Origin: Biomphalaria glabrata
Lineage: Eukaryota > Mollusca > Gastropoda > Planorbidae
NCBI RefSeq assembly: GCF_947242115.1
Contig: NC_074711.1
Coordinates: 55,760,963-55,824,962 of the forward strand
Length of the DNA: 64,000 nt
Direction of reading: 5' to 3'
The translations under genes were made by a program, and so were the position numbers. The notes below the pieces were generated by a model. That model searched no databases, had not been told where the DNA came from, and saw only the letters and a list, made by a program, of their open reading frames with translations. Below are positions 33,505 to 47,000 of this stretch, piece after piece (position 1 is the stretch's first letter; each line of letters opens with the position of its first letter).

Positions 33505-35573
33505 CGCTTATTTTGTAAATATGTTTTAGTTTGATACTAAGAAATGTTGGCGGCCTGGAAGTTTATGACTAGCACACACATTTTAAGTAGTGTATGGTTT
33601 CATATATATTATTGGCAAGTTTTTGCCTTGCCTCTATATCCATTTAATTTAAGCTCATTTGTCACTACTGTTCTTGTATATCTGGTCATATTATCAACAC
33701 AGTTTGATGAGAGTGTGCTGAGTATCTTCTATTAAACACTATTAATTAGTCTTCCAAAAAGAGAGGGAAAAAAAGCATGTTTTTAGCATTCTCTTACTAG
33801 TTGAACTAGCAGGTGACCCTATCGAGGTATATGTGATAGATATTCAAGATATTTTGGATCCTTTGTCCATGTGAGAAAATACTGTTAAGAGAGTTCTTTT
33901 AATAATGTTTTGATATAAAGATTTTTAGTTTTAGATTGTTACCTAGGAACAAAGAAAATGATGGCAACTCATGTTAGACATTTGTCACAACTCCTGTGCT
34001 ATGCATGTGCAATTTTTTCTTATGATCCACAGTGCTCAGTATAAACAAAATTATTTTCAAGTTAAAAAGATTAGCACATTTTTTTTTTGTAAACAGGGAC
34101 ATCAAAAGAATAAATTCCTATCATCATTATTATTTACAGTTGTCATATTGTTGTTTTTGTTATGTTTATTTTTTTAAATAATTGAGAAAAAGGAAGATTA
34201 GTAAACATAACTTAGTAGCTGTATAATACTTCAATCACTTGTACTGTTCATATAAAAAAAAAAAAAACTGTATATCTTGTATAAATAAAACTACTCAGAA
34301 CAATAATAACAAAGAGTATTAGGTTGAAAGATATCTTCTTTGTTACTATTTCTTCATTCAATTGAAATGCCAATGTCTCAGAAATGTTTTTGGGTGTTTA
34401 TTTGGATTGCCTTGTTGTAAATGCTGCCAGTGAGTAAACAAATTGTGTTAATGGAAACAAATTCATTGTATCTTATAAGATTTAGTAATGGAAAAAGTCA
34501 CAGTCTGTATGTTAGCTTCTACAGAACTCCATTTTAAATCTGCCCCTTAGATGGTAAGGTCTGAAAGGGATACTTTACTTTTTCGAAATGTTGAGAAAAA
34601 CAAAATGTCCTTTTTATAGATGTTTTTTTTTTTTTTTATATTTGTTATTTTCTAAAATATATTGAAACTTAGATTGTTGTTTTATTAATATTCAGCTGTT
34701 AAAAAAAGCTATTTTTACCTCAGCTAGTTAATTAACACTGTTCATTAGAATTTAGTCTTCTATCATTTTATGTCATCTAATGCTTTTTGTTGTGAAAATA
34801 ATTTGCAGCCTGGTTGCAAAGATTGATAAAGATTTTGAAAGGTATCATTGTAATCTTGTATTTGTAGATTGTTTGTGAATTATATTGCATTGTATTTTAT
34901 ATATATTAAAAACCTAATGTTATCAAAATTGTGTTATTTGCTCTGTATGTTATAGAATTATAAACATGTTTAGGCTTTTTTTTTTTTACCTGAGCTGATT
35001 ACTCTCTACTTACTCTTGTTGTGAAACGCGGAAGTGTAATGGTACTTTTATATTGATAGATAAAGTTTATATTTTTTTATATATTATGTTTACTTGTAAT
35101 GACCCGGACATGTGCTCTTGGCCAATAATTAGTAATTGTGTTTAAAACACATAATTAAAATTACAAGTATTTTTTAACCAAATGTCATTAAAATGAGCAC
35201 AATTGAATCTTTTAAAGTAATTGAAGATTCATGTCCAATGACTATTGATTGATTTTCATAAGGGCCTTGACTCAGTTGGCCCAAATTCAACTTCCATTGC
35301 ATTAGTTCTGAGAGAGAATTTTTCTCATATAATGAAAAAAAATACAATGAACTAAATGTTTTATTGAACATTGTGACCTTTACCGTACAATTATTTGTAT
35401 TGTTATTTCTTACTCTTATAGGCCAGTTATTGTTTTCTTCATTAAGTTTACTTTGATAACTTTAAATGCTTTTTTCACTTTGCATTGCATTGATATTTTT
35501 GTGTCCAGTGCTTCTCCTCAATCTATAATCATGTGGACAGTCATCCCCTGTCAAAGGTCGTTTTTATTTATTT
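33505..35573 (+). other. ARL5 3' UTR and downstream spacer
   Basis: AT-rich. AATAAA near 34284 (TATAAATAAAACTAC) is a plausible polyadenylation signal. A short piece near 34535-34585 (ATCTGCCCCTTAGATGGTAA, then GGTCTGAAAGGG) resembles the tail of the SINE at 42965-43165. No further coding sequence recognised. Confidence 0.45.
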
Positions 35574-36575
35574 TATACTAGCCTGGCATTACCCGCGGCC
35601 TGCGGGTCTAAGTTTGTGTTTACTAATGTAGTGGATTGGATTTAGATGTATGTTAAACTTAGATGATGATCCTTTCACGTTATTTCTCTTTCGCTACGAA
35701 AATAAAATTAGTTTTGCGAAAATGGGTTTACCCGAAGTCGATACATTCATATCTATTAAAAACGAAAAGAGCGATAGCTTTGTTAAATGAATGGGATTAT
35801 AAAGTGAACAATTAAACGAAATAATTTTTAGTACGCGATTCATGAATGAATATAGATCTAGGCCTATCTCAACTCGGCTTCGCAGCTTTTGTAAACGAAT
35901 GTAGTCTCTTAAAAATAATGCTTTAGAAAACCAAATTTGAATGTTTATTTGATCAATATATGAAATTAATGGACTATAATTAGTATGTTCATGTGTTAAA
36001 GTATAAAACTATCTGTGCGAACAGAAGTTTTATCATCTTAGAGTTGAATTAGAGTTTTAGATCTAGGGATGGGATTATAAAGTAAACATTTAAACGAATT
36101 AATTTTTAGTACACAATTCATTACGGTATTGTCTAATGAAAGAATGTTCGTCAGGAAATCTGTGGTTACATATATAAGGAACTAATTAATGTAAAAATGC
36201 TTTTGAAACACAAAATTGAAGGTTAATTTTATTATATAATGAAATCAAAGGATCTTCTTTTGTATTTTCATGTGTCAAAGTAAAAAACTATATGCACAAA
36301 GTGTATTTCTTAAAATTAGATCTAGGTCTAAATCCTTTCGATCTTTTCTCATGTCAACATTGTAGACATGGCCTAGATCCATAAAATACTATAGCTTTAA
36401 TAGAGTCGGACAACTTTATTTTTTTTTTAGGGTCTTAAGTAATTTTCAGGGCTACGATACATACACTAAGGTCTAAGTTGGTACCCAAGAAACATTCCTG
36501 CCAAGTTTTATCAAGATTGGTCAAGCGGTTTTGATGTCTATAAGTAACATACATACACCTCACATTCTACTTTAT
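35574..36575 (+). repeat. Dispersed repeat with conserved retroposon-like 3' end
   Basis: Starts TACTAGCCTGGCATTACCCG with CGGCCTGCGGGTCT and ends with ATCAAGATTGGTCAAGCGGT, TATAAGTAACATACATAC and ACTTTATAGTATAGATT. Sequences of this design are very common in invertebrate genomes. The interior is AT-rich and non-coding. Class uncertain (SINE, RTE-derived or MITE). Confidence 0.55.
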
Positions 36576-36706
36576 AGTATAGATTACATTATTGGGAGGG
36601 GGTAATTAATTTGAAGGTTTTGATGTCTATAAGTAACATACATACACCTCACATTCTACTTTATAGTATAGATTACATTATTGGGAGGGGGTAATTAATT
36701 TGAAGG
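36529..36706. repeat. Exact 89-bp tandem duplication
   Basis: Two adjoining 89-bp copies start at 36529 and 36618 and show no difference by eye. Each carries the 3' end of the dispersed repeat (TTTTGATGTCTATAAGTAAC onward) plus about 35 bp of flank (TTGGGAGGGGGTAATTAATT). The event is therefore later than the repeat's insertion. Confidence 0.93.
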
Positions 36707-37928
36707 CGAATTTTCATGTTACTTTATAACTTCAATCAGGAAAATTGGGCCACTTATTTATAAGCGGGCAATAACATAGTTTTCTGTTCAAATAAAGGTA
36801 AAATATTGACTAAGAATATGATGGAGAAAGATTGGGTTAAAGTTACACTGAAAACTGTTGCTTGGTGTTCTTATGTATATATGCTTGTATGTTAGTTTAG
36901 ATGTCACATTGCTCCACACGAGTGTGTGATTGACATTGACTGTGGGTGTATGTATGAAAAACCTAACATGGGAGATGGGTTCATGGTTTAGATAGGCATT
37001 AGTTCAGTTTTCAGTCATTTATCCGGACCTAGAACTTTTTTTTAAAGTAAACAATCATCCCAAATGTATGCTTAACATGGTTGGCCACACTTATATTCAT
37101 GTTTCATTTAATGGTGCCTTCACTAATTCTGTCAAGTTTTTTTTTTTAATACACATGATGATCCAATGGAAATGATTGAGGTTATACCAAAGGTTTTTAA
37201 AATAAAATAGTCATTCAGTTGAAATGCTTCTAATATTTACTTTCACTTTGAAAGGAGTTACTGATATTTAAAAAAAAAAAAAAAACTATTTTCATTTTTG
37301 TTGTTATTTATTTTGTTTTGTACTGCTGCTTATCAAGTGTTTTATGCTCATCTAAACTGGAAGCTTATGACATTTCAGATGCACATTTTGGATTATATCA
37401 TATTTTTTTTTCGGCACTACAGGCACAAATTCTGTTTGTTCAAAATGAAGATAGAATGATGATTTATTTTTTTGGTATGTGTAAATATGTATTTGTAGTT
37501 TATATCTGATGAAAAACTTTAAATTCTTACATGTTGTCAACTTGCAATCCTAGATATTTTGTACAAGCCAGCAGTAAAGTATATTATTTGACATTAAAAA
37601 CTAATTTTTTTCCAAGCTGTTGCTATGACATTTAATTGTGCTTACACTTTCAATGAAAAAACAAACAAACTACAACTTGTGTTAGTCATCTGATCAAGTA
37701 ATTAAATGAGAACAAATTCACTTTGAAATGGAAATACAATTTGTTTCAATGATTTGTGTTTTGTTTGTTAGGCTGATTAGTTTGTGTATCTCATCAAATT
37801 AAATCGTAATAAATTTAAGGTGCCATCAATTTTCTACTAATTTGGACTTCTGGACAAAAGCAATTGATGACCCACTAAGATAAAATTATACAGTTAGTGT
37901 CATATTAACTATTAAAAACTTAGTAAAA
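36707..37928. other. Intergenic AT-rich DNA
   Basis: No gene or known repeat recognised. Lies between converging ARL5 and the VWDE-like gene. Confidence 0.4.
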
Positions 37929-39499
37929 CGGTGATGCCCAACCTTATTCAACCCAAGGATCAATTTAAATTTCCAACATTTTGGGGTCACTTCGGCTAAA
38001 CATATTTTTTAAAAAAAGGGGGAATGAAATATACCTGTACCTGATAATATTTTTGTAAGAAACCCCAGTATAGATTTAGTATTAACATTAATTTATGAGA
38101 TGTTAGATGTTTCAAAGTTTATTAGCAATCAACTTTTGAATATCTGGCTGAATATATGAGATGCCAACTCGGTTCAGACAATGTCAAGAGCATGACCAGC
38201 CCAAGACAGCAGCAGAAATGTCCAAAAATTAACAATAGCTGTCAACTCATGTCGCTGAAAATATTAACATGTTTTTTTTTTGTTTTTTTTTTACAAGAAG
38301 AAAAAACTGAAAATAAGAAAAACCAAAGAATGAACTTAAAGCCATCTCATCTGTCTCTTGACTTTCATCGTAGGGTTGCTGTGATAGTTTGTGTAACCAG
38401 TAAACCAAACCCTCCACCTTTCCTGGTCAGCAGCTGTTCTTAGCAGAATATCAAGAGAGATGCCAGTCCATTCTTTTATATTATCCAGCAAGCTTTTCTT
38501 TGGACAACCCTTTCTTCATGGTCCCTTCACTGTACTTTTCCAGAGTTTGCTAATGGCACCGGATGACAAGCTTAAACAGATTTTTATCTCTTTTATTGAT
38601 CCTCCATCTCTTGTTGTGCATGACCCTAAGAATTTAAATTTAAGTCAACTTCTAATGTTTGGCCATTTAACTGTATGCAACATCTCAAACTATTTCCACC
38701 ACAAACTAGTACTTTGCTCTTTTCGGCACTGATTTCCATGCCAACTGCTCTATCTGCACCATTTAGTTTTGAAGTAAGATCTTGTACCTTGTCTAAGTTT
38801 TCTTCAATGAGGTCTAGATCATCTGCAAACTTGAGATAGGAAATAGGCCACCCATTTATGGTCAAGCTAGGAGTAATTCCTTTCAATCCAGAGTTTCCAA
38901 CATAATATGCTCCAGAAATAAGTTAAAAGAGCTGGAGAGAGAATGCATCCTTATAGATGTCCTAAAACTTTCTCCAATTTGGTTGTTCAGAATAACTGAG
39001 CTATTCTCATTTTGATATAGGGCTTTGATAACGTCAATAATGTTTTTATCTATGGAACTCCCTCATCACTTGCTATATTCCAAACCTGGTTGAAAGAAGT
39101 CTTTGAAGTTGTGTACTAGTTTCTCTTGGTATTGAAGGCATTTTTTATTCCACATTCTGATGTAAAATATTTGTTCAACATTTCTTCTATTGTCTCTGCA
39201 GCCTGTTCTTTGGAAAGAACTTCCTCAGCTTTTTTCTTAGTATGTTGAGAATTATTCTTAGCATTATCTTGCTTCTATAGTTTTGGCATTGTCTCAAGTT
39301 TCCTTTCTTGTGCAGTGGAATAATTTTGGCCATGTTTTTTCATCCCAAATTATCTGGCAGATTGTCTTAAAACATTTAGTTATATGTAGGTAAAGAAATT
39401 TTTGAATTTCTCTTTTGTGTGATTTTCTACTCATTCGTGCTGACATTTATTTGAGCCAGCAATACATATGGCCCACTCGTCATATATTGGGCATCCCTG
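37929..39499. mobile_element. hAT-like element carrying a nested RTE LINE
   Basis: The left end CGGTGATGCCCAACCTTATT and the right end, reverse-complemented, CAGGGATGCCCAATATATGA, form a short imperfect inverted repeat. Flanks are TAGTAAAA (37921-37928) and TAGTAAAC (39500-39507), an 8-bp duplication with one difference. Both fit hAT. No hAT transposase is seen; most of the interior is an RTE-type LINE fragment on the minus strand (about 38330-39440). Confidence 0.7.
38330..39440 (-). pseudogene. RTE-type LINE reverse transcriptase fragment
   Basis: On the minus strand, from high to low coordinates: AKIIPLHKKGNLRQCQNYRS (near 39320-39260), EEVLSKEQAAETIEEML, a degenerate block with FADDLDLIEENLDKVQDL (near 38840), GMEISAEKSKVLVCG, and the C-terminal KGCPKKSLLDNIKEWTGISL (near 38500-38440) followed by RTADQERWR. 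These are RTE-clade signatures. Several stops and frame changes, and the absence of the 5' endonuclease, mark it as dead. It lies inside the hAT-like element. Confidence 0.82.
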
Positions 39500-39831
39500 T
39501 AGTAAACATATACGGTGAATATGAATATTTTATTAGGAAATTAAAAAAAAATATTATGATCAACATCTCTAAATACTAATACAATATAAATACTGGTACA
39601 ATGAAAGAAACAGGAAGCATAAAAAAATGTTTTTACTAAGGGCAGTTATATTCTTAATATTTATACTCTTGAGAGGAATGACTCTGTACTTTGGTGTCTC
39701 TTCATTCTACATAAAACATTATTAAAAGGAAGAAAACTTCCATAGAGATGTGGCATGTTATTATTGTGTAGGTCAACATTTTTAATGAATTAAAAAAAGC
39801 TACAAAATGAATGCATTTAGATTTATTTGTT

Positions 39832-39837
39832 TAAGTT
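39832..39837 (-). terminator. Possible polyadenylation signal of the VWDE-like gene
   Basis: AATAAA on the minus strand, about 415 bases past the stop at 40253 and before the hAT-like element boundary at 39499. Confidence 0.35.
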
Positions 39838-40252
39838 AACTAGAAATTTGAAAATACATATAATACAAGCATAACTTAGAGTCGTAACAAATATGACTTT
39901 TTTTCATATAAAATAATTTGACAAAGTCATATCAAACAAATAATAGTCTTTTTAACATTTTAAAAACGCTTACCAGTAGATTGGCCATGGTTTAAAATGG
40001 ATTCATAAATTTAAAAAAAAATGTTTACAAGTACTTTAAGTAAAGTAAATAGCATTGAAACTTCTCAGTTAATATTTCTTTACAGACTGTAAGAATGAAA
40101 TAAAAAAATCAATGCCATTATTTTAACCAACAAAAACATAAAATATTCAAGATTACTTTCGACATGTTTTTCAAATAATAAAAACAATTCAACAATAAAA
40201 GTTTAACTAGAAAGCAAAATTAAATGTATAATAAGGTGTTATGGCATACACC

Positions 40253-41096
40253 TTAAGCTGAATTAGTAGCATTTGGTCGTAGAAGTCCAGCTATGTCTGC
40301 CTTTGTGTTATGAGCCAAAATGGGTTGTCCATAAAATGGTGGATTTTCTTGGTATGCCTGATTGTGATATCTGTGCATTGCAGCAGATTCACGTTTTCTA
40401 GCTGCCATTCTTCTGAAAAACAAAAAAATACCTACAACAAACAGTTAAAGTAAAAAGAAAAACACAATATCTAGATGTCTAATGGTTGAGAGATACAGGC
40501 TTACAAATGATAACTCTGGAACCTCAACTTCCAAACTGCATGGAGGACCACCTCTATTAAATTTTAGAGTGAGGAATGGTAGCAGAAGTCATAGAAAATA
40601 AAATGTTTTAAACAATACTTGTACTTTTTTATTTTCTAATCTACAAGCACATTTTTGTTCACATTTAATGCTTCAGAAAACTTTTAAAATCTTTGTCTCT
40701 CCATTAGGAGACATTTATACATTTCAAAAACATGCATAGTAACCAATAAAGCTTCAGACTTTTAAAAGTTACTTGCTAATATAATAATAATTTTAATTGT
40801 CCATTAGGAAATTTGTCACAACATTTGCATTATTTCATCAATCAACCTACAAGAGAGAGAAACCTAGCAAAGTATTAAAAATGTGAGTGGTCTGAGTAGG
40901 CAAAGCAGCTAAATGGAAAATATGGCAAAGCATGCACTTTATCCCACAATTTACCTTTTAACATATATAAACAGGGCTCCAACCAAGATAATTAAAAGCA
41001 CCACTAATGTCACACCAGCAGCTATAAGAGCTGTAGCCACCACAGAAGTTTCATTGTCTTTCTTGCTAACTGTCTCCTCTTTGCAGCCTGCCACAT
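40253..41096 (-). CDS. Transmembrane and cytoplasmic-tail exons of the VWDE-like gene
   Basis: Exon 40955-41096 encodes VAGCKEETVSKKDNETSVVA and then a ~24-residue hydrophobic helix (TALIAAGVTLVVLLIILVGA, then LFIY) with a VKRR stop-transfer cluster spanning the junction. Exon 40253-40412 encodes the cytoplasmic tail, with MHRYHNQAYQENPPFYGQPI and the end RPNATNSA. The tail has Tyr-based NQAY and PPFY sequences; PPxY binds WW domains. Textbook VWDE proteins are usually described as secreted, so the anchor is notable. Confidence 0.85.
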
Positions 41097-44000
41097 CTGA
41101 AAGGTATGGTGCTATACAATACAGTGTGCATAAACAAAAAACAACTAACAGTCTAAATAATAGTAATGTTTTAAAGACTTGTGTCAACTAGTGGTGGAAT
41201 GGACTTCTGAACGAAGCAGTATAAGACCATGAGAGAACAAATCTTATTCAAAACATATTCTAGAATGCTGTGATAAACAAAACTTTGGTACATAAATTTA
41301 CCATTTCTAAAAAATGATGTTCAATATAAATAAAGCAATTTAATATTTGTTTGTGAAATTAAAACAATTTTAATAGAAAATATGAATAATGATATAATAA
41401 CCTAAAAAAAATTTCAGCATACTTTGCTAGCAATACAAAAACTGTGAAGCGATATACCTTTGTAAATTGACCATTTGTTTGGATTACTTAGGTCACAGTA
41501 TTCACATTCATTGTAAACAGATTGTTCTCCTTCTCCTATACATTTGGTGCCAATGAAACAAACATTTGTCTGTGGGAAACAAAGTTAATATCTCAATTTA
41601 AAAAAATAATAATTTCAATAAATAAAAAATACAATAGCTTTGAATATGTTGGAATGAAGATAGCTTTGCATGAGCTAGCCAACAATTTGTGTATTAATTT
41701 GTTCAATTTAGGAGATAATGTTGTGTTGTACAAAAAATTTGTCAAGTTCCTATAGAAAAATTAAATCATTTTAGCTTTACTCTAAGTAACTACCTTTTAC
41801 ATTCCATGAGATGCTTCCATAAAGGGCTTAAGGGACAATACAAAATTCTAAACCAAATAGAGATGCTATACGAAGATCCTAGATATCATATACAAAGACT
41901 GCATCACAAATGAAGAGACAGTAACAGGATCACAACAGCAATCAGACCATACGATGACTTGCTAACCACTGTCAAAAAACGCAAACTAAAACTTTATGAC
42001 CATTTCTCAAGATTGTCAGGGCTTGTAAGACCTTCCTACAGGGAACATTACCACAAAAAAGAAGAAGAAGCAGACAAAAAGCAATAGAAAGACAATATAA
42101 AAGAATGGACGAACTTGTCATTGATAGAGTTTCTATCTATGAAAAATATAGAGAGAAATGGAGAAAGATGGTTGACAGATCATGTGTGGTGCCTTAACAT
42201 TTCATCAGACTAAGGGATAGGTGAAGGTAGTGAAACCAGATTGTGAGCTGCTGCTATGTTTGCATGTTCTTGAGAACATTTATTGCCTTCAGTTAAAAAA
42301 AAGAAACATGTTTGTGTTTTCTGTTTTCACATTTATTTAGTTAGCAGCAGACTGAAAAACAAAAAAAGTATTGATAAATCGTCGCACTTTTATGAAGTGT
42401 GCTCCTCATCTTTCTCCTTCACCTTTCCTTAAAAGACCAGCGGAACAAACTGAATGAATAAAGGACACATTCGTCTTTAAGTTGCCAGGGATCTTCTCAC
42501 TCAATTGAAAATAATTTTTTTAAAGTGTGTCATATGGTAAAAAAATAGTGAAAATTAAGTCATAATTTTTCCAAGTTTAAAATTTGTATGGGTCCTAAAT
42601 GGTACATTAAATTCAAGTCCTTTTTAAGTCTATTGTGATTGTTTTCTTAATCCTCTGGGTCATGATTTTGAGATTTTACCATCACAAAGGAGATACTGAT
42701 TAGAAAAACAAAAAGACACAAAATTTCCTTTGCTTCCATGGCAATGAAATCATTAAATACAATTCAACTACCTGATAAACAAACATTTCACATGTAACTT
42801 ACGAGTCTTACCAGAGACTTTTACTTACCAAAGAATTTTACTTAAATTGTTTGTTGTAGCTATTTATATTGGCTTAGCTAAGCACTAAGTGCATGTTTGC
42901 AGCAGCATTAAATTTTTATTTTTAAATGCATTGAACAACAGGATGCTAGCATTTAAAAAAGTTAAGTTTCCCTTTCAGACCTTGTAAAGATCATCTGTTT
43001 TTTATGGCTAGCACAAAGACCAACTACCTTTATTTTCCCCAAATAACATCAGGTACCCATTCGAGCTGGGTGGACTTAGAGGTGCCCTATAGATACCAAA
43101 ATTAAAAATCCCAGTCTAAAGGATTCGAACCGGGACCCCTTTGCCACTCATCCACCGTACCTCCATAACTGCCACAAATTATTACTTTATTTTACAAAAT
43201 GGGTCTAACCTATTCTTAAAAGGTATTATTTAAAGAAATAGTGCTAATTAATGAAGAATTTCTTTTATATAAACACAAGAATAAAAAGAGTGATTAAAGC
43301 TCAAGAATATAAAAGCGCTGATGCACATGAAGTATACTCACATTCTTCTTGCAAGTTAATTTATTGCATGAATAGCACATTGGGTCAAATGCAAGGAAGT
43401 TTTGATAATGTGGATCTGGTCTCCTGCCGTCATTGCTTACAGATATTTGCAGTAATCTTTTAATTGCACTCTTGGTACCTAGATTGCAACGTACAAGATC
43501 TTTGCTGAGTAAGTTAGCACTTACAACTGATGTCAGTGTTGCACCTTCAACAGACTGAAATAGTTCATAACAGAAATATCAGCACAAATAATATACTGTT
43601 TCTATATAACAATTAGCATACATTTGTTCATGACAAAGATTGTCATTCTGAGTGTTCTTAGATTTGCCAATCATAATGTTTATCTTAAGTGGACTGCACT
43701 GAATATATTAAATTATTGTGAAAGAAAACTTACTTCTTTAACATGGCATGAAAGTAAAGCTGAACTGATGAACCCACTGCCAGTTAGATAAACAGCAGAG
43801 CAATCTGTCGAGTCAGATATTTCACATATATGCAGATTGTCTTCAAACACTTCAAGTACTGGTGGCACAAGTTGATCCATTGTCATGTTACAGTCTACTC
43901 CAAAGTAACCAGTGTTACAGATACATTGACCTAAAATTAGATAAATAAATTTCTATTTTTTCATCATATTTTAAACAAACCTTAGAAAAGTCTTCTGGGT

Positions 44001-47000
44001 GAACAATTACAGAAGAATGCAACCAATGAGTTTGTCAAGCTCAAAGTTAATAATTTGAGCTACAGATAAAAAAAAAATCAACAGAAATATTGGTTAGATA
44101 AGGTTAAGGTATAAAGCTGTCTATTATTTGCACAAGCAGATTGACAACATGACTGGAGAGCCTTAATTTAGATGCACATAATGCAAGTTGAGAGTCTAAT
44201 GAAGATGATAATGATAAGCAATAAGTTAACTTCAGAATAGTTAAATCTATGTATATAATTCTCCTGGTAGCCCAACTGTCACAGTCTCTGTTGACATTGC
44301 CTGTTATATGTTCACCTCGGGTCATTAGAGTGAAAGACATGTGAATCCTCTGAGATGGAAAGAGGAAGTAAGAATGACTAAATTGACTTCTAGTCAGTAA
44401 AACCTTTAGGTCCTTTGCGGATGGTAGTAAGAACCTTAAGTGAGTTGAGTGAATTAGTTACTTAGAGTTGTTTATGGGACTTGAGACAGTACACATATTT
44501 TGATAGTTATTTTCTGTACTTAGAGCTGGATACTTATTATTGAAGTTTATTGTTACCCACTGTGATGCGGACGTGATTTCATAGTAAAGTTATATATGTA
44601 CCTATTCCTGACGACTTAGTATATTGGATATGTTTGATACCGCTGTTATGCGGACGTAACTATATTTCTATGCATTGGATCATTTTTGTAACTACTATGA
44701 AGTGCAGCATATTGTTTTATTGAATAAATGTTATGTCTTGTCTGCCAAAACTCGGACTCACTCAATCTATACCATTTATGTTTGTCACATGTCAAGTGCG
44801 ACTCCAGAAAGCACGAACCCAGCATTCTACAGCATTCGCGACACATTGATAGTGATACACATTTCTACACCTTAGTGATCAGTCCCATGTGTAATATTAA
44901 TACTCGTCAACACTAACATTTACACCAACCATGTGGGACACCATGCATGCCCGCTGACTCTCTAACCCTTGATGAAAAAGTTCTGCAAGTCGGACTAGAG
45001 TTACCCCACATAACATTCGCGGCCACAAAGAGCGAGGCTCAGACAAAATAGAGGGGGGGGGGGGGAGAAAAGTAATCTTTCTCTTTACATTCTATATGAC
45101 TACATTTATGTGTGTATTTTTTTACACATGTCAAAATCTGGTGCAGACAATTCCCTGTTAGATTAGCCTTTGCCATGACAATTAATAAAGCATAAGGCCA
45201 AAAGTTTGAAAAGATATGCCTGTATCTTCCAAAACCTGTTTTCAGTCATGGACAATTGTATGTTGCTCTCTCCATGTCGCAGTTATCTATGTAGTTGCAT
45301 AGTAAATATGTTCACATTTTAATAGCACGGCTTTCATCTATAAGTGATGTCATCATTTGCATTTGTTTTATTTGTGTGCAGTAGGTGATCGATCTCCCCT
45401 TGTTGCTTCGTCATAATTTTTTATGACGTAAATTGTCTTAGCACATTTGGTGCATTCACACCATGTTATTAGACAGAAGCAGGCTCTATTCTGTTCAGCT
45501 CTTGAATTTCTCCTTGTGTCTAATATTGGATCGTTGGCCTTGGTAGATATTCTTAAAGGATTATCTTGACCCCTGTTTAGGGTGAGTTTATTTCATATTG
45601 TAAAGTTAATTTTAGTATGTATTCGATTATATTCATATTTTGTATTTAGATTAGAGGATTAGAAGAATCTGTTTTTTATCTTTCTATGGGGTCTCAGGTT
45701 TCAGGGGTGAAATCACAATTCTCAGTTTTAGGTTACAGGACTGAGGTTTTCATCTCAGTTTGTCTGTCTGATGTTTCAAGTTTGATTTACGAGTCTGAGG
45801 TTCCAGATTGTGGGTTGCTATATCCAGACCTGGTGGTACTATGTGAATTTTGATGCTATTATGAACTTTTGAGTATTGATCGTCGGCGGACAGTATCTTG
45901 GCTGGAAGATAGATCTACTTGTATTGCCAGTTGTTGTCTTGAAATATTGTTGTGAACAATATTACTGAACCTTATTATTAAGGTGAATTATTCTTGTGTT
46001 TTTTTTAAAATACTAATTAAGTATTTATGGGAATCTTACTACAAGTATTGAATCTTTCACACCATATTATATGTAATTATATTTCTTTATTATTATCATT
46101 GATCATATATCATTTACATTGTACAAATAACATTAGATTAAATTCATAATTTTATTTAAATCATCATACACATTGTTTACTATTTTATGAAAAATTGGGT
46201 GTGTATGGTGTGACTGTCGGGCTGAACTTGGGCCTAAAATATTACAAGTTAAAGTAATTATAACACATACACCTATTATAATTCAAATTATGGTTTTAAT
46301 ACCTATTATAGGCACATTAATAATACTTAGTAATTAATAATTAGTAATTAAGTCCTTACACTCCAGAGTTCCTTCTTTTCATTCACTCACAGTCGTTTGC
46401 CCAAACCCACTCCCTTTGGACTCAGGAAGTGTTCACCCATCACTAAATAGCGGCGTATGCTACGCCGCGGGTCGACTAATAAAAATTTATTTGCGCTTGT
46501 TGTGCAATTTTATACGCCATGCAAAGAAATATTTGGAAAAGTGTCAGCAGGTAGACAAATTCAAGGAATGTATGAAAATGTAAACATTATGAAACAAATT
46601 TACATGGAAAAAATAGATTTCTGACCTTTGTTACAAGTTCCATGGTTATTACAATCATAAGGCAAGCAAGTCAAGTTTAAGAATGTCAATGCCAGATCAT
46701 TAGACTGTTTTTGGTTCTGATACTCTGGATTATGATTCAGTTCAATGATACACAGCTGAGAGGCAGCCTGACGGGCAGCTTCTACCCATTCTGTTCCACC
46801 TGACACCTGAAAACAGTTTAAAAGTATGGTAACAATAGAACACTGATTCAATTTTTTTTTTTAAATCAGTGTAATTTGAAAAGCATTGAGAACTAACCAA
46901 AAACCCTTAGCTCACCCTGATATCATCAACACAAATAGCAACTGGGTCATCAAAGCTCATAGATTTCAGAGTTGCATCAATAGCTGAGATAGCATCTTTA

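Noticed and set aside
38626-38886. Possible host gene with FADDLDLIEE
   Set aside because: It is the palm region of an RTE reverse transcriptase.
43085-43150. GGTTCGAATCC B box, possible functional tRNA gene
   Set aside because: The acceptor and anticodon arms do not fold as a tRNA and the downstream body matches a SINE.
46600-46851. Stand-alone small protein gene with EGF-like cysteines
   Set aside because: It is an internal exon of the VWDE-like gene; its frame joins neighbouring exons exactly.
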